This document shows, one piece after another, positions 46,526-56,420 of a stretch of 56,532 bases of DNA (its first letter is position 1; each line of letters begins with the position of its first letter). The position numbers and the translations under genes are program-made. The stretch comes from an uncultured Bacteroidota bacterium (lineage in GTDB: Bacteria; Bacteroidota; Bacteroidia; Bacteroidales; UBA12481). The notes under the pieces were generated by a model, which saw only the letters and a program-made list of their open reading frames with translations, was not told where the DNA came from and did no database searches. The stretch covers positions 1 through 56,532 of the forward strand of contig CAINOB010000093.1 in the NCBI GenBank assembly GCA_903851365.1, in the 5' to 3' direction.

Positions 46526-48933
46526 AACTGAATCGTCAGTCCAATAGTTGGTAACACCGTTCCTGCTGTCGAAGGGATTCGTACCAACTGATATTGTGTG
46601 CCGTTATTAAGAAGTATGTAATTGCCATTTGCATCTTTTGCCCTTACAACATAATCGGGTTGCTGAGCCTTAAATCCATAAGCATTCTGGATATCAAAGT
46701 AGGCCATGAGCGACCATTTCTTGAAGTAAAACCTTTTGTCGATGCGGGCATCCAGCTGGTGAAATGACCCCAGCCGTAAAGAGTTGATCTGACTGAAATC
46801 CAGTAACGGACCTCCGGTCACATCCCATGCTGCCTTCAACGATGAGGTTGCCAGATCATAAGGGGTATACGGCTGACCACCAACATATCTCCATTTGAAT
46901 CCTGCACTCCAGTTCTTGCCAAATCCTTTAAATACCGTCAGATTGAAAATATGCTTATTGTCCCAGCTGGTTGAGAGAAATTCACCCTGAAGGTTCTTGT
47001 ACTGGCTGACCACAAAAGTGTAGGAAACTATGATATTTAGCTTCAGCTTAACGTCAAATTTCGAGCGGTTAAGAATCTCAAATCCATAGGCCCTGCCTTC
47101 ACCTGTTGAGCGAACCTCTTCATCGCCAACTACACCGAAATCTGCTCCTTTGGAGGCAAGACTGATGGAATCGCGGACCGAGAAAGGGTAATGCCTGTAA
47201 TATTTGTAAAAACCTTCAACCGAGGTCATCAGATATTCTTTCGGTTGATATTGAACCCCCAGAATAAAATGATCCGACGATATATACTTAAGGTTGTTTT
47301 CCTTATTAATAAAATTGCCGGTCAGATTTTTATAACCCAAGGTGGTATAGGCAGGCAGCTGGTAATACCGGCCGGTATTCATATTAAGGGTCCATTTGTC
47401 AGATAATGCATACGATGCTGAAAAGCGAGGTGAGAACTGGTCGAGCAGGTTACTCATACTTTTCGAATAGTTGTTAGCATCCATCCTGATTCCTAGAGAA
47501 GTGGTTAACCGACTTTTAAAGAAGGATTTACTTGCCTGTCCGAATATTCCCCATTTGAAAAAGCTGATGTCTGTGGAATAATTGATGTTCTCCAACTGAC
47601 TGTTGGCATAAATCTGCTGTTTGGTGGTATTGTTATACTTAACATATTCACCTGAAAGCCCATAGACCAATTTGAGCGAATTTAGCCTTATGTTATTTTC
47701 AAACCTGAACTTGTTTTCGATCTCCTGCGACAAGTAATCCAGAACTTTTGGGCGGGACTCATCGTTGTCGGGATATTTGTAGGCCCGGTTGTTCAGCATG
47801 TTCCGGCTCAGAGTGTATGTCTGGAACGACTTGTCCCCGAAATGCTTATATACTGCTCCGATAGCATAGCTCCACTGTTCATTTACAGGAATATTGGTAA
47901 GGATATATTCCTGTGTCTGTGTAGGATTTTTAATTCCCAGATTAAGTTTGTTCTGGTCAAGCGCACCGATTGATATAATGGAAATTTCGTTTTTTGAGTC
48001 GATTTTACTCTTAACCTTCAGCTGATAATCGTTAAAGGTTGGGAGAAACGGAAGACCAATCAGGTTAAATAAAAATGACAGGTAGCTGCGCCTGGCTGAA
48101 AATATCACAGTTGTTTTGTTGCCGACGGGGCCATCTAAAGTCATGCTCACCTCCGATGCACCAAGGGTTCCTCGAAACTTAAGCTTATCTGGATTGCCAT
48201 CTTGCTGGGTAAATTCAAAAACTCCGCTAAGCGCATTTCCCCGTGATGCCGGGAATGCACCTGAATAGAAGTTTACGCTACTGATGAAATCGGCATTCAA
48301 AATACCATTCGAACCACCTGAGGATCCCTGCGTGGCAAAATGATTAAGGTTGGGTATCTCAATTCCGTCGAGATAAAAGCGGCTTTCGTTCGGACCACCG
48401 CCGCGGATAATAATGTCGCTTCTGAATGATGGACTTGCTCCGACACCCGGGAATGACCGGATAACTTTTGCAATGTCCCTGTTACTGCCAGGGTTGGTTT
48501 CAATCTCGCTCACTCCAATGCGGGTCAGTGAAACCGGACTTTCTTCGGTTTTTCTGAATGGCGAGGCCTGTACAACAACTTCTTTTAGCTTGTTTTCTTT
48601 TGGAGTTAACTTGATATCGGAATAAGAGATATTGGCATTCGTAATCTGAATTTCCGATGATAAACCCTCCTCGTAACCGAGAAAAGATGCCTTCAGCGTT
48701 ACGAAACCCGGAGCCAGACCGGTAATAATGAAATTTCCATCGAGGTCGCTCGTCGCACTGATTTTTGTTCCTTGAACAATAACATTAACAAATGGCAACG
48801 CCTGGTTAGTAATCGCATCAATTATTTTTCCCTGAATCTTGCCTGATTTTTGCGCATTGGCCTGGGGTATCGCTATAAATGATATAACGAATAAAAAAAG
48901 CAGTGGCCAGATTTTTAATGACTTGATTTTCAT
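46522..48933 (-). CDS. TonB-dependent outer membrane receptor (non-SusC type)
   Basis: The 803-residue protein has a signal peptide (IAIPQANAQ), a carboxypeptidase-regulatory-like domain (about 30-115; GKIQGKIIDAITNQALPFVNVIVQG), a plug domain (about 120-235; DIIIRGGGPNESRFYLDGIEIPN) and a 22-strand barrel ending in FGLTIQF-like VLPTIGLTIQF. It lacks a SusD partner and the long SusC length, so it resembles siderophore-, metal- or peptide-type receptors. The downstream strand neighbour's end is overlapped by 4 bp. It starts 1 bp after the DUF2271-like gene, so the two are co-transcribed. Confidence 0.9.
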   Translation of the reverse strand: MKIKSLKIWPLLFLFVISFIAIPQANAQKSGKIQGKIIDAITNQALPFVNVIVQGTKISATSDLDGNFIITGLAPGFVTLKASFLGYEEGLSSEIQITNANISYSDIKLTPKENKLKEVVVQASPFRKTEESPVSLTRIGVSEIETNPGSNRDIAKVIRSFPGVGASPSFRSDIIIRGGGPNESRFYLDGIEIPNLNHFATQGSSGGSNGILNADFISSVNFYSGAFPASRGNALSGVFEFTQQDGNPDKLKFRGTLGASEVSMTLDGPVGNKTTVIFSARRSYLSFLFNLIGLPFLPTFNDYQLKVKSKIDSKNEISIISIGALDQNKLNLGIKNPTQTQEYILTNIPVNEQWSYAIGAVYKHFGDKSFQTYTLSRNMLNNRAYKYPDNDESRPKVLDYLSQEIENKFRFENNIRLNSLKLVYGLSGEYVKYNNTTKQQIYANSQLENINYSTDISFFKWGIFGQASKSFFKSRLTTSLGIRMDANNYSKSMSNLLDQFSPRFSASYALSDKWTLNMNTGRYYQLPAYTTLGYKNLTGNFINKENNLKYISSDHFILGVQYQPKEYLMTSVEGFYKYYRHYPFSVRDSISLASKGADFGVVGDEEVRSTGEGRAYGFEILNRSKFDVKLKLNIIVSYTFVVSQYKNLQGEFLSTSWDNKHIFNLTVFKGFGKNWSAGFKWRYVGGQPYTPYDLATSSLKAAWDVTGGPLLDFSQINSLRLGSFHQLDARIDKRFYFKKWSLMAYFDIQNAYGFKAQQPDYVVRAKDANGNYILLNNGTQYQLVRIPSTAGTVLPTIGLTIQF

Positions 48934-48934
48934 G

Positions 48935-49702
48935 TTATTTCTTATCGTTAATCAATTTAACACTCACATGATCAATAATTTTTAATGCAGTTGTCATGGT
49001 CCGCAGATCAGTGTACAACTTTCCGTCCTTGCCAGCAAACTGCCCATGTCCGATCGGGTTAAGGAAATATTCTGCCTCAGGTTTATCAAGATCAATGGAT
49101 ACAGAATAAACAAGAGATGGCTGACAGGAAGTCCGGTAATCAGGATCATCGTATAAATCGTTGGTCCAGTATTCGTTCCAATCCCATGGCTGATTAATCT
49201 CCATCATAATCCTAACTTTTCTTGGCATCTGTTCCGGACTATTTGCCTTGATAACAAAGTTGCCGGTCGGTGTAGCCCCGGTATACCCGTCGAGTACAGG
49301 ATGTGCCGAATCTGGCAATAACGGAAGATGTAGAGTTTCGGACCTTTTGTGAAGCCAGTAGGGTAGTGTGGCCGGCCGTTGCTGCGGGCCAGGCTTAACA
49401 TCCCAAACTTCTTTCTTAATCGGGCCATGTCCGAATATTCCCGTTGCTATTGATTTCGTAACAAACAAGGTCCGGATATAATTCTGATCCATATCTTCCA
49501 GCCAAATGGCGAAAGTTGGATGATTATGTGCCTGGCCCTTGATAAAGTCAATCTCAAAAACAAATCCATTCTTTGAATCGCCTAATCTGAGGGTGTCAGT
49601 TTTAACCACCTGCTTCCTCGAATTCTGCTGGGCATCAGAATTTTTAAAAGCAACTGCCTGCAGCAGGAGGGCTGATAAAAATACTGTGGAAACTATTTTC
49701 AT
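48935..49702 (-). CDS. Secreted DUF2271-like protein
   Basis: The 255-residue protein has a signal peptide (LLLQAVAFKNSDAQ). The core (FAIWLEDMDQNYIRTLFVTKS ... GATPTGNFVIKAN ... INQPWDWNEYW) resembles DUF2271, a periplasmic family often found near PepSY proteins and flavin transferases. It precedes and almost touches the TonB receptor gene, suggesting a shared role in uptake, perhaps of metals or redox cofactors. The family link is moderate; no catalytic residues can be named. Confidence 0.55.
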   Translation of the reverse strand: MKIVSTVFLSALLLQAVAFKNSDAQQNSRKQVVKTDTLRLGDSKNGFVFEIDFIKGQAHNHPTFAIWLEDMDQNYIRTLFVTKSIATGIFGHGPIKKEVWDVKPGPQQRPATLPYWLHKRSETLHLPLLPDSAHPVLDGYTGATPTGNFVIKANSPEQMPRKVRIMMEINQPWDWNEYWTNDLYDDPDYRTSCQPSLVYSVSIDLDKPEAEYFLNPIGHGQFAGKDGKLYTDLRTMTTALKIIDHVSVKLINDKK

Positions 49703-49764
49703 ATCGTAAGTTTATTTAGTTTTTACTAATACAATTATAGAGCTAATATTGTTGAGAAAGGATC

Positions 49765-49797
49765 AAAAAAAAAGTTGCCGGCTTTCACCGGCAACTT
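49765..49797 (-). terminator. Rho-independent terminator after the M28 peptidase pair
   Basis: On the minus strand AAGTTGCCGG, a 6-base loop and CCGGCAACTT form a perfect 10-bp stem (49772-49797), followed by a run of nine T (49765-49773). It ends the M28 peptidase transcript and insulates the DUF2271-TonB unit. Confidence 0.9.
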
Positions 49798-49832
49798 ACT
49801 TCCTAATTTACACTAACCTAAAACCCAGTATT

Positions 49833-51527
49833 CTATTTCCAGGTCTGAACAATTTCATACATGCTCAGGTAGCCTAATTGAACTATTTTCAGGAACTTAT
49901 CCCATACAACCAGTTCGATCTGGTCATTCGGTTTATGATATTCGGGTGGCATTCCTGCCATAAAATAGTAAATTGGAATATCCTTATTGGCGAAGGAAGC
50001 ATGGTCACTGCCACCGCCCGGTTTGTCGGAACCGGTATATTTGACTTCCAGACCCATATTGTATTCTTTATTGAATTTCTCAGTCAGGTCCTTTGAAATC
50101 GGAAATTTGTTGGAGTAATTCATCATGATCTTATTGTCCTGGTTTTCGCCGGGATCGTTCCTCGAGATCATATCAAAGTTGAGGTCGCACAGGATTTTGT
50201 CCTTGTATGGATGATCATTGAAGAATTTTGAACCAAGCAATCCTTTTTCTTCACCGGTCCAAGCGCAGAATACCATAGTTTTCTCCGGTTTGATCCCGGT
50301 GGCCATCATGGCTTTGGCGATGGTCATTACACCAACGGTACCCGAGCCGTTATCATCAGCTCCGTTATAAACATATCCGTCATATTTACCGAGGTGGTCG
50401 TAGTGTCCGCCAATGACAACAATCTCGTCCGGATTCTTACCTTCGATGACACCGATAACGTTTCTGCCCTTTACTATACGGGATTCAACGGTGGTTTTGA
50501 TTTTGATAAATTTTCCGGTCAGTTCGCGAGATGCCGGCTTGCAGGTTTCGCCTATCTGCTTTTCAATGGCTGCAAAATCCAACCCGGTACCACTAATGAT
50601 TTCATTGATAACACGCTGGGTTACGGTAAGCCTGATCATCTGGCTGCTCAGCTTGTCGTCCATAATTTGCATGGATTTGTTACTGCGGGTAACCTGCGGA
50701 ACGTCACCTTCATAGGTGGCCGTATTGTACCGGAACGGAAAATTGGCAACCCATTGGGAAGTAGGATCGGCATTTGGAGAATAAGTAAGAATCGCCAAGA
50801 CTCCTCTGTCAGTTGCCCATTTTTCCATCCCGAATCCACCTGGACGCATCTGCCTTGGTGCATTGGGATCAACAACTGGAACAACCGGTTTGAATTTTGC
50901 AAAAGCTTTGGAATTAATATCCTTTGAACCCGGGGTTCCGCTAAGACGGATCACAATTTTCCCTTTTAGATCGAGGCCTTTAAGATCATCATAACCGTTT
51001 TTCTCATCGGTAAAAGCATATCCTACAAATACGACTGGCACTTCGGCTTCCATTCCGACCGCTCCCGGAGCAACCAGAAAATCAGTTTTATAACCGAAAT
51101 CTACCGATCTGCTGGCGTTGCCGTTTTTGGTGATTACACTCATTTCCTGAGTGGGACCTGCGGAAAACTCAACGAAATTTATGTTCTGGAAATAGGTCCG
51201 TTTGGGATCCGGACGAGTTGCAGGTGCTGCTCCTGCAGCCGGCCTTTGACCGCGGCCACCGCCCCGGATTTGTTCTAAATCGCCACCCGGAGTCAAACCA
51301 TAAAGTTTAAACATGCTGGCAATGTAGTCCGAAGCCATGTATTCTCCTTTGGTTCCGGTTTCACGACCTTCCATCCAGTCAGATGCCAGAAATTCCAGTT
51401 GGCCCTGCAGCGCTTCCTTCGTAATGGCATTTAAGCCTTTGTCCCTCGGATTCTCCTGCGCAAATTGCGGTGTCGCAAAACCCAACAGGATACCCGTTAA
51501 TAGAATAAAGTAAACTTGCTTTTTCAT
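49833..51527 (-). CDS. M28-family zinc aminopeptidase, copy 1
   Basis: The 564-residue secreted protein (signal ending PQFAQ) is an M28 peptidase with a PA-type insert (about 165-300). Zinc-site segments are GGHYDHLG, NGADDNGSG, WTGEEKGLLGS, NFDMISRND and PPEYHKPND. A Gly/Arg/Pro/Ala-rich low-complexity loop (GGGRGQRPAAGAAPATR, near 90) is absent from its neighbour. It cleaves N-terminal residues from peptides in the periplasm or outside. It lies 14 bp downstream of its paralogue and ends at a strong terminator. Confidence 0.93.
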   Translation of the reverse strand: MKKQVYFILLTGILLGFATPQFAQENPRDKGLNAITKEALQGQLEFLASDWMEGRETGTKGEYMASDYIASMFKLYGLTPGGDLEQIRGGGRGQRPAAGAAPATRPDPKRTYFQNINFVEFSAGPTQEMSVITKNGNASRSVDFGYKTDFLVAPGAVGMEAEVPVVFVGYAFTDEKNGYDDLKGLDLKGKIVIRLSGTPGSKDINSKAFAKFKPVVPVVDPNAPRQMRPGGFGMEKWATDRGVLAILTYSPNADPTSQWVANFPFRYNTATYEGDVPQVTRSNKSMQIMDDKLSSQMIRLTVTQRVINEIISGTGLDFAAIEKQIGETCKPASRELTGKFIKIKTTVESRIVKGRNVIGVIEGKNPDEIVVIGGHYDHLGKYDGYVYNGADDNGSGTVGVMTIAKAMMATGIKPEKTMVFCAWTGEEKGLLGSKFFNDHPYKDKILCDLNFDMISRNDPGENQDNKIMMNYSNKFPISKDLTEKFNKEYNMGLEVKYTGSDKPGGGSDHASFANKDIPIYYFMAGMPPEYHKPNDQIELVVWDKFLKIVQLGYLSMYEIVQTWK

Positions 51528-51541
51528 AGTTGTTTATTTAG

Positions 51542-53140
51542 TTACCAATTTCTTTTTGCTAATTCATAGATATTCAGATAGCCAAGTTTGACAATTTCAG
51601 TCATATAAGGCAATACAGCTTTTTCTGAATGATCTGTGTATTGATGATAATCGGGCGTAAACTTTCCATGAATGATGAAAACAGGAATGTCCTTGGCCGA
51701 AAATGAGGAAAAATCTGAACCGCCGGAGGGTTTGGGCGATGACTTGTAATCCATATTTAACCTGATGGTATAATCCTTGATATGCTTAACAGTCATTTCC
51801 TGAATAAAAGGTGAACCGGAGGAAGAGTTAAAGTCACATTTCAAACCGGTGCTGTCAAGGGGATCCGTCCTGCTTATCATGTCATAGTTCATGTAACATT
51901 TGATATCCTTTATCAGTGGATGATTAACATAATACGACGATCCCAGCAACCCTTTCTCTTCCGCCGTCCAGGCACAGAAAACTACCGTAACGTTTGGTTT
52001 TTCGCCGGTCGCAATCATCGCACGGGCAATATTTATTACGCCGACCGTCCCAGAGGCATTGTCGTCGGAGCCATTGTAAATAAAGCCCTTAACCTGCCCA
52101 AGATGATCGTAATGTGCACCAACTACAATGCAGCTGTTTTTGTCCTTCCCTTCAAGAACTCCGACAACATTTCTGCCCCTGACAATTTTTGTTTCGACTG
52201 TGCTGATGAATTTCAGGTACCTGTCATCGGGCAACTGAACCGGCTTCATCGACACATTTGCAGCCTGTTTTTCATACGAATTAAAATCAAGGCCAGAGTT
52301 TTCAATCAATTGATTTAATGCACGATTCGATAATAAAATTCGCACAAGGGAGGCTGATCTTACGCTCTGTAATTCAGTTCGGTAACTAACCTCTTGATTA
52401 AAAGGAACATCACCCTCGTAAGTATCGCTATTATATCGGAACGGCAGATTTGTCGGGACCTGAACAAATCCAGTCGATCCTGAACGCACTTCAATAATGG
52501 CTATAGCACCCTTTTCCAAAGCAATTTTATCTTTGTTTTGGTTCATCTGTGCAATGACATTGGCGTCGGCTGAGAAGAATTTCTTGTAATTCTTCGATTC
52601 AGGTTCTTTCCAGCCAGGGTATCCGCTTAATCTTAATAATATCTTGCCCTTAACATCCAAACCTTTAAAATCATGCTGGTTAAGTTTTTTGTCGTCCATA
52701 CCATATCCGACAAATATTACTTGGGCCTCGGCTTCAATGGATTGACTGCCAGGCGTTATGGAATAATCGGTTTGATAATGGAGATCGATCTGAAAACGGC
52801 TGTTCGCACTCTTTCTTAAAATAGAACATTCCTGCCGGTCACCGGGTCGGGTTTGAATGAAATTGATGTTCTGAAAATAACTGGGATTATAACTGATGGT
52901 TGTTCCTCCTGGCTTCAATCCAAGTGTTTTATAGATACTGGCAATATAATCTGAAGCCATGAACTCTCCCTTGGTACCGGTTTCGCGACCGGTCATCCAA
53001 TCGGAGGCAAGAAACTCCAGTGGCCCCTGGATGGAACTGGCGGTTATCGTTTTCAACCCCTTGTCTTTCGGGCTGTCCTGAGCGGGTAATAAAAAGGAAA
53101 AAGAAATAAGAAGAAAGGAGAGGAGGGTAGTACGTTTCAT
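51542..53140 (-). CDS. M28-family zinc aminopeptidase, copy 2
   Basis: This 532-residue paralogue has a signal peptide (FSFLLPAQ) and the same layout: VGAHYDHLG, NGSDDNASG, WTAEEKGLLGS, NYDMISRTD and TPDYHQYTD for the zinc site. A difference is GGSDFSSF where copy 1 has GGSDHASF, next to the active site, so specificity may differ. Tandem duplication is evident from shared starts (PKDKGLKTITASSIQGPLEFLASDW versus the matching region of copy 1, cited here only by position 25-50). It is the first gene of the pair. Confidence 0.93.
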   Translation of the reverse strand: MKRTTLLSFLLISFSFLLPAQDSPKDKGLKTITASSIQGPLEFLASDWMTGRETGTKGEFMASDYIASIYKTLGLKPGGTTISYNPSYFQNINFIQTRPGDRQECSILRKSANSRFQIDLHYQTDYSITPGSQSIEAEAQVIFVGYGMDDKKLNQHDFKGLDVKGKILLRLSGYPGWKEPESKNYKKFFSADANVIAQMNQNKDKIALEKGAIAIIEVRSGSTGFVQVPTNLPFRYNSDTYEGDVPFNQEVSYRTELQSVRSASLVRILLSNRALNQLIENSGLDFNSYEKQAANVSMKPVQLPDDRYLKFISTVETKIVRGRNVVGVLEGKDKNSCIVVGAHYDHLGQVKGFIYNGSDDNASGTVGVINIARAMIATGEKPNVTVVFCAWTAEEKGLLGSSYYVNHPLIKDIKCYMNYDMISRTDPLDSTGLKCDFNSSSGSPFIQEMTVKHIKDYTIRLNMDYKSSPKPSGGSDFSSFSAKDIPVFIIHGKFTPDYHQYTDHSEKAVLPYMTEIVKLGYLNIYELAKRNW

Positions 53141-53211
53141 AGCTATTCAGATCACCTTAACAAAAATAATCGTTGAGGCCGTTTTACCTAGACCTGAAAA
53201 GTTAAAAGTTG

Positions 53212-53745
53212 TTAATCCATGAAAAAGGAAAAATGCACCTTGCCATACTTCCGAACCTCAGTAAAACCGGGGAAATCTGTAAAAGATTTATCTGGACCAT
53301 GTTCCAGAATGAATATTCCATCGGCTAGCAATCGGTTTTTCCCGATAATCATTGAGGGCAAGGTGATTAACAATGGATGATCGTAAGGTGGGTCAGCAAA
53401 AATCAAATCAAAAGGATGAACCTCCTTCTTGAGAAAGTTGAACGCATCGGTTTCAATTAACCGGATGGTATTGATGTCTAAAAGGTCAAAATTCTTTCTT
53501 ATCGCGGCACAGTGAAAACGGTCGCGCTCAACACAGGTTATATCCCTGCAACCCAATGAAGCAAACTCAAAACCGATGATTCCAGTACCTGAAAATAAGT
53601 CGAGCACCCGTGAATTTTCAAAATCGAGCCGATTTCGTAGGATATTAAACAGGCCTTCACGGGCCTGGTCAGTGGTAGGCCGTGCCAGCAGATTCTTGGG
53701 GATCAATGGCCGGCGCCCGCTGAGCTGTCCGCTTATTATTCGCAT
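53212..53745 (-). CDS. rsmD: 16S rRNA (guanine-966-N2)-methyltransferase RsmD
   Basis: The 177-residue protein is an RsmD methyltransferase: opening MRIISGQLSGRRPL, RPTTDQAREGLFNIL, the SAM-binding motif LDLFSGTGIIGFEFAS, and the N-methylation motif DPPY. It methylates G966 of 16S rRNA during 30S assembly. It overlaps the upstream DUF3822 gene by 10 bp, an arrangement common in Bacteroidetes. The M28 pair begins 71 bp downstream. Confidence 0.95.
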   Translation of the reverse strand: MRIISGQLSGRRPLIPKNLLARPTTDQAREGLFNILRNRLDFENSRVLDLFSGTGIIGFEFASLGCRDITCVERDRFHCAAIRKNFDLLDINTIRLIETDAFNFLKKEVHPFDLIFADPPYDHPLLITLPSMIIGKNRLLADGIFILEHGPDKSFTDFPGFTEVRKYGKVHFSFFMD

Positions 53746-54590
53746 CTGGAAAGGTTTATTATGGATACAAGATGATGTTGCACTATGTCGCTAAAACAGT
53801 TACTGAATGAGTATTCTTTTGGAAACTTACTGATCTCTGCCTGTTTTAAATATTGATTCAACAATTCGATAGCCCCGGGGTACCGCTCGAGAAAACCCGA
53901 AAGATTGAGCGCAGTTTCTTCCTGCGATAATCCAAACTGTTCATACAGATAAAGGATAAAAAAGACCAGATCCTCTGTGTTTTTTATCACAAAGCTGTTG
54001 TAGAGGATAAGTTTGTTTTGTTTAACAACCAGAAGATCCGCGGAACCCGGATTTATGTGGGCAAATACTTGCGATGAATCCGCTGACCCACTCGTTTCTG
54101 CCATGGCTGCCTCAATTTGTGGACATGCCTGATGAAAGAATTGCACTTTATCAAGCATAAAACTGACCTGGTTGATAAGATCCTCTGGCATAGGGAAAAG
54201 TACAAACGCATCTATTGACGGAATTTTCCTGTAATGAACCTTTTCTTCTTCCAGCAGATCGGCCGAAAACCTGAAATAGGCTTCTGGATTCTCCTTCCTG
54301 AATAAAGCTGATGGAACAAGCACCGACACCGGTGTCTGATAGAGAAATTGAACCGATTTGTACGACCGTGTCAGAAAACTGTCAGCATTTAGGAATCCCC
54401 TGATTTGATCAGCCATTTCCTGTTTCTGGACCGGTTTATCGAACCAATGGCTTTTGTAGGCAATGAAGTTCGTACCTGAAGCATCCCGGATGACAAAGGA
54501 AAAATTCCGGCTGCAATATTGGATCGAAAGATGATAAGTTGAAGCTAGTTCAATATCGAAGGTATCGTCTATGACCGCAATATTTCTCAT
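53736..54590 (-). CDS. DUF3822-family protein
   Basis: The 284-residue cytoplasmic protein matches DUF3822: segments FVIRDASGTNFIAYKSHWFD, SVLVPSALFRKENPEAYF and LILYNSFVIKNTEDLVFFIL. It resembles an actin-like/ASKHA fold member of unknown function. It is coupled by a 10-bp overlap to rsmD and divergent from the helicase gene, with 50 bp between their starts. Confidence 0.85.
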   Translation of the reverse strand: MRNIAVIDDTFDIELASTYHLSIQYCSRNFSFVIRDASGTNFIAYKSHWFDKPVQKQEMADQIRGFLNADSFLTRSYKSVQFLYQTPVSVLVPSALFRKENPEAYFRFSADLLEEEKVHYRKIPSIDAFVLFPMPEDLINQVSFMLDKVQFFHQACPQIEAAMAETSGSADSSQVFAHINPGSADLLVVKQNKLILYNSFVIKNTEDLVFFILYLYEQFGLSQEETALNLSGFLERYPGAIELLNQYLKQAEISKFPKEYSFSNCFSDIVQHHLVSIINLSRCE

Positions 54591-54613
54591 GCCTTAAAAA
54601 TATAGAATCTTAT

Positions 54614-54621
54614 TAAGTTTG
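54614..54621 (+). promoter_or_regulatory. Possible -7 box of the helicase gene
   Basis: TAAGTTTG matches TAnnTTTG exactly and lies 19 bp before the start codon. No good TTG -33 box is seen at the right distance, so this is only a candidate. Confidence 0.35.
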
Positions 54622-54640
54622 ATGGTCAATCGAAATTTAA

Positions 54641-56053
54641 ATGTTTAAGGAGGAGTTTCATCAGCATCTGATCCAAAATCTCGGACACGTTCCCACCGAG
54701 GGCCAGGAAAGGGTTATTCAGGCCCTCGGTAAATATCTGTTTACCCCGGACGACCGTATTTTGCTGATCAAGGGATATGCAGGAACCGGAAAAACCTCTC
54801 TGGTTGCATCCCTGGTAAAAAGTCTCGTCCATTATCGCTTTAAGTCAGTCTTGCTGGCGCCTACAGGTCGCGCAGCAAAAGTGCTTTCGCGTTATTCCGC
54901 TTCGGATGCCTATACCATCCACAAAAAGATTTATCGGCAGAAAACTGTAATCGATGGGTTTGGCGAATTTGAGTTGGGCCCGAATCTTCTTAGGAATACT
55001 CTCTTCATTGTCGATGAGGCCTCAATGATTTCAAACCAATCGCTTGAACTTTCGATTTTCGGGAGTGGACGGTTGCTTGACGACCTGATATCCTTTGTGT
55101 TCAGTGGGTCGGGCTGTAAACTGATCCTCCTGGGCGATGATGCACAGCTCCCACCAGTCGGTTTCGACCAGAGTGATGCCCTGGACCCGAAGTATCTGGA
55201 ACGCTATGGTTTTCCTGTGGATGAATTTTATCTTGATGAAGTTGTCCGCCAGTCGCTTGATTCCGGAATATTATACAACGCAACTGCTCTCAGAAAGAAG
55301 ATTAAACCTGATGTTCATGGTTTTCCAGGCCTTATGGCGGAGGACTTTCCTGATTTTGTCAGTGTCACCGGCGAAAATCTGACTGATATGCTGGAAACCA
55401 GTTATAGCCGGGTAGGGCAGGAGGAAACTATTGTCCTGTGCCGCTCAAATAAGTTGGCTAACCGCTATAACAAGGGCATCAGGAGTACAATACTTCAGTA
55501 CGATGAAGATATCAGGATGGGTGACCTGGTAATGGTTGTTAAGAACAATTATCACTGGTTAAAAGATTCCAAGGAAATAGACTTTATTGCTAACGGTGAT
55601 ATTCTGGAAATCAACCGGGTAAGAGGATCCAGGGAATTATACGGATTTGATTTTCGTGATCTGGAGGTACGGTTTACTGATTACCGCGTGATGGAATTTG
55701 AGGCTAAGGCATTGCTGGATACTCTTTATACCGATGGTCCCGGGCTGGAAAAGGATCGTAACAGAAAATTTTTTGCTGACGTCTCAGAAGATTACCAGCA
55801 TATGAAAGGCAAAAAGCATAAGGCTGATGCCATCCGTGATGATCCCTTTTATAATGCACTTCAGTTAAAATTTGCTTATGCTATCACCTGCCATAAAGCC
55901 CAGGGTGGCCAGTGGAAACATGTGTATATCGATCAGGGATGGCAGACAGAGGAAAATCTTAACCGCGAATACTATCGTTGGCTATATACTGCTATAACCC
56001 GTGCAACAGAAAAGGTTTTTCTGGTAAATTTCAAACCGGAATTCTTATTATAA
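54641..56053 (+). CDS. RecD2/Dda-like SF1 ATP-dependent DNA helicase
   Basis: The 470-residue protein is an SF1B helicase. Walker A is GYAGTGKT (45-52), motif Ia follows in LLAPTGRAAKVL (71-82), Walker B is DEAS (125-128), motif III is LLGDDAQLPPVG, and the C-terminal motifs are TCHKAQGGQW and YTAITRATEK. It lacks the long N-terminal domain of full RecD2. It probably unwinds DNA in repair or replication restart. In Bacteroidetes it often neighbours DUF3822-rsmD, as here. Confidence 0.9.
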   Translation: MFKEEFHQHLIQNLGHVPTEGQERVIQALGKYLFTPDDRILLIKGYAGTGKTSLVASLVKSLVHYRFKSVLLAPTGRAAKVLSRYSASDAYTIHKKIYRQKTVIDGFGEFELGPNLLRNTLFIVDEASMISNQSLELSIFGSGRLLDDLISFVFSGSGCKLILLGDDAQLPPVGFDQSDALDPKYLERYGFPVDEFYLDEVVRQSLDSGILYNATALRKKIKPDVHGFPGLMAEDFPDFVSVTGENLTDMLETSYSRVGQEETIVLCRSNKLANRYNKGIRSTILQYDEDIRMGDLVMVVKNNYHWLKDSKEIDFIANGDILEINRVRGSRELYGFDFRDLEVRFTDYRVMEFEAKALLDTLYTDGPGLEKDRNRKFFADVSEDYQHMKGKKHKADAIRDDPFYNALQLKFAYAITCHKAQGGQWKHVYIDQGWQTEENLNREYYRWLYTAITRATEKVFLVNFKPEFLL

Positions 56054-56062
56054 AGAAGTTGA

Positions 56063-56260
56063 CTATCGACCAACATTCAGATTATTGGTCTCGTTATAAG
56101 AATCAATCTGGTTCTGAAGTTCCAGCTTCTGATAATTATTTAAACCATCTGAACTAGTCGTTCCGTCGATACCGTCAATACTATGGTACAACAACTTTGA
56201 TATAGGTTGATAATAAAAATAGGCCCCGCCTATAATGACTTTGATAAAATCCTTTTCCAT
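56063..56260 (-). CDS. Doubtful small ORF
   Basis: A 65-codon frame from ATG (MEKDFIKVIIGGAYFYYQP) to a stop 10 bp after the convergent helicase gene. No recognisable domain or ribosome binding site. It may be a real small protein or chance; the region 56261-56420 holds no other gene. Confidence 0.3.
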   Translation of the reverse strand: MEKDFIKVIIGGAYFYYQPISKLLYHSIDGIDGTTSSDGLNNYQKLELQNQIDSYNETNNLNVGR

Positions 56261-56420
56261 GAAAATAAAATTGGAAAACTGTAAGTATTCCTAAATATTT
56301 GTAAACCAATAACTTTTAAAGTTACGGTAAATTTCTGAGCCGGGATGTTATTTTGATAACATTAATTTTTCGATAACTGAAAATACTGTAACTTCGTACA
56401 GGTATAATAGCACCTAATTT

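Noticed and set aside
46522-48933. SusC-type glycan importer
   Set aside because: The receptor is shorter than SusC proteins, has no SusD partner and does not carry the SusC-specific N-terminal arrangement.
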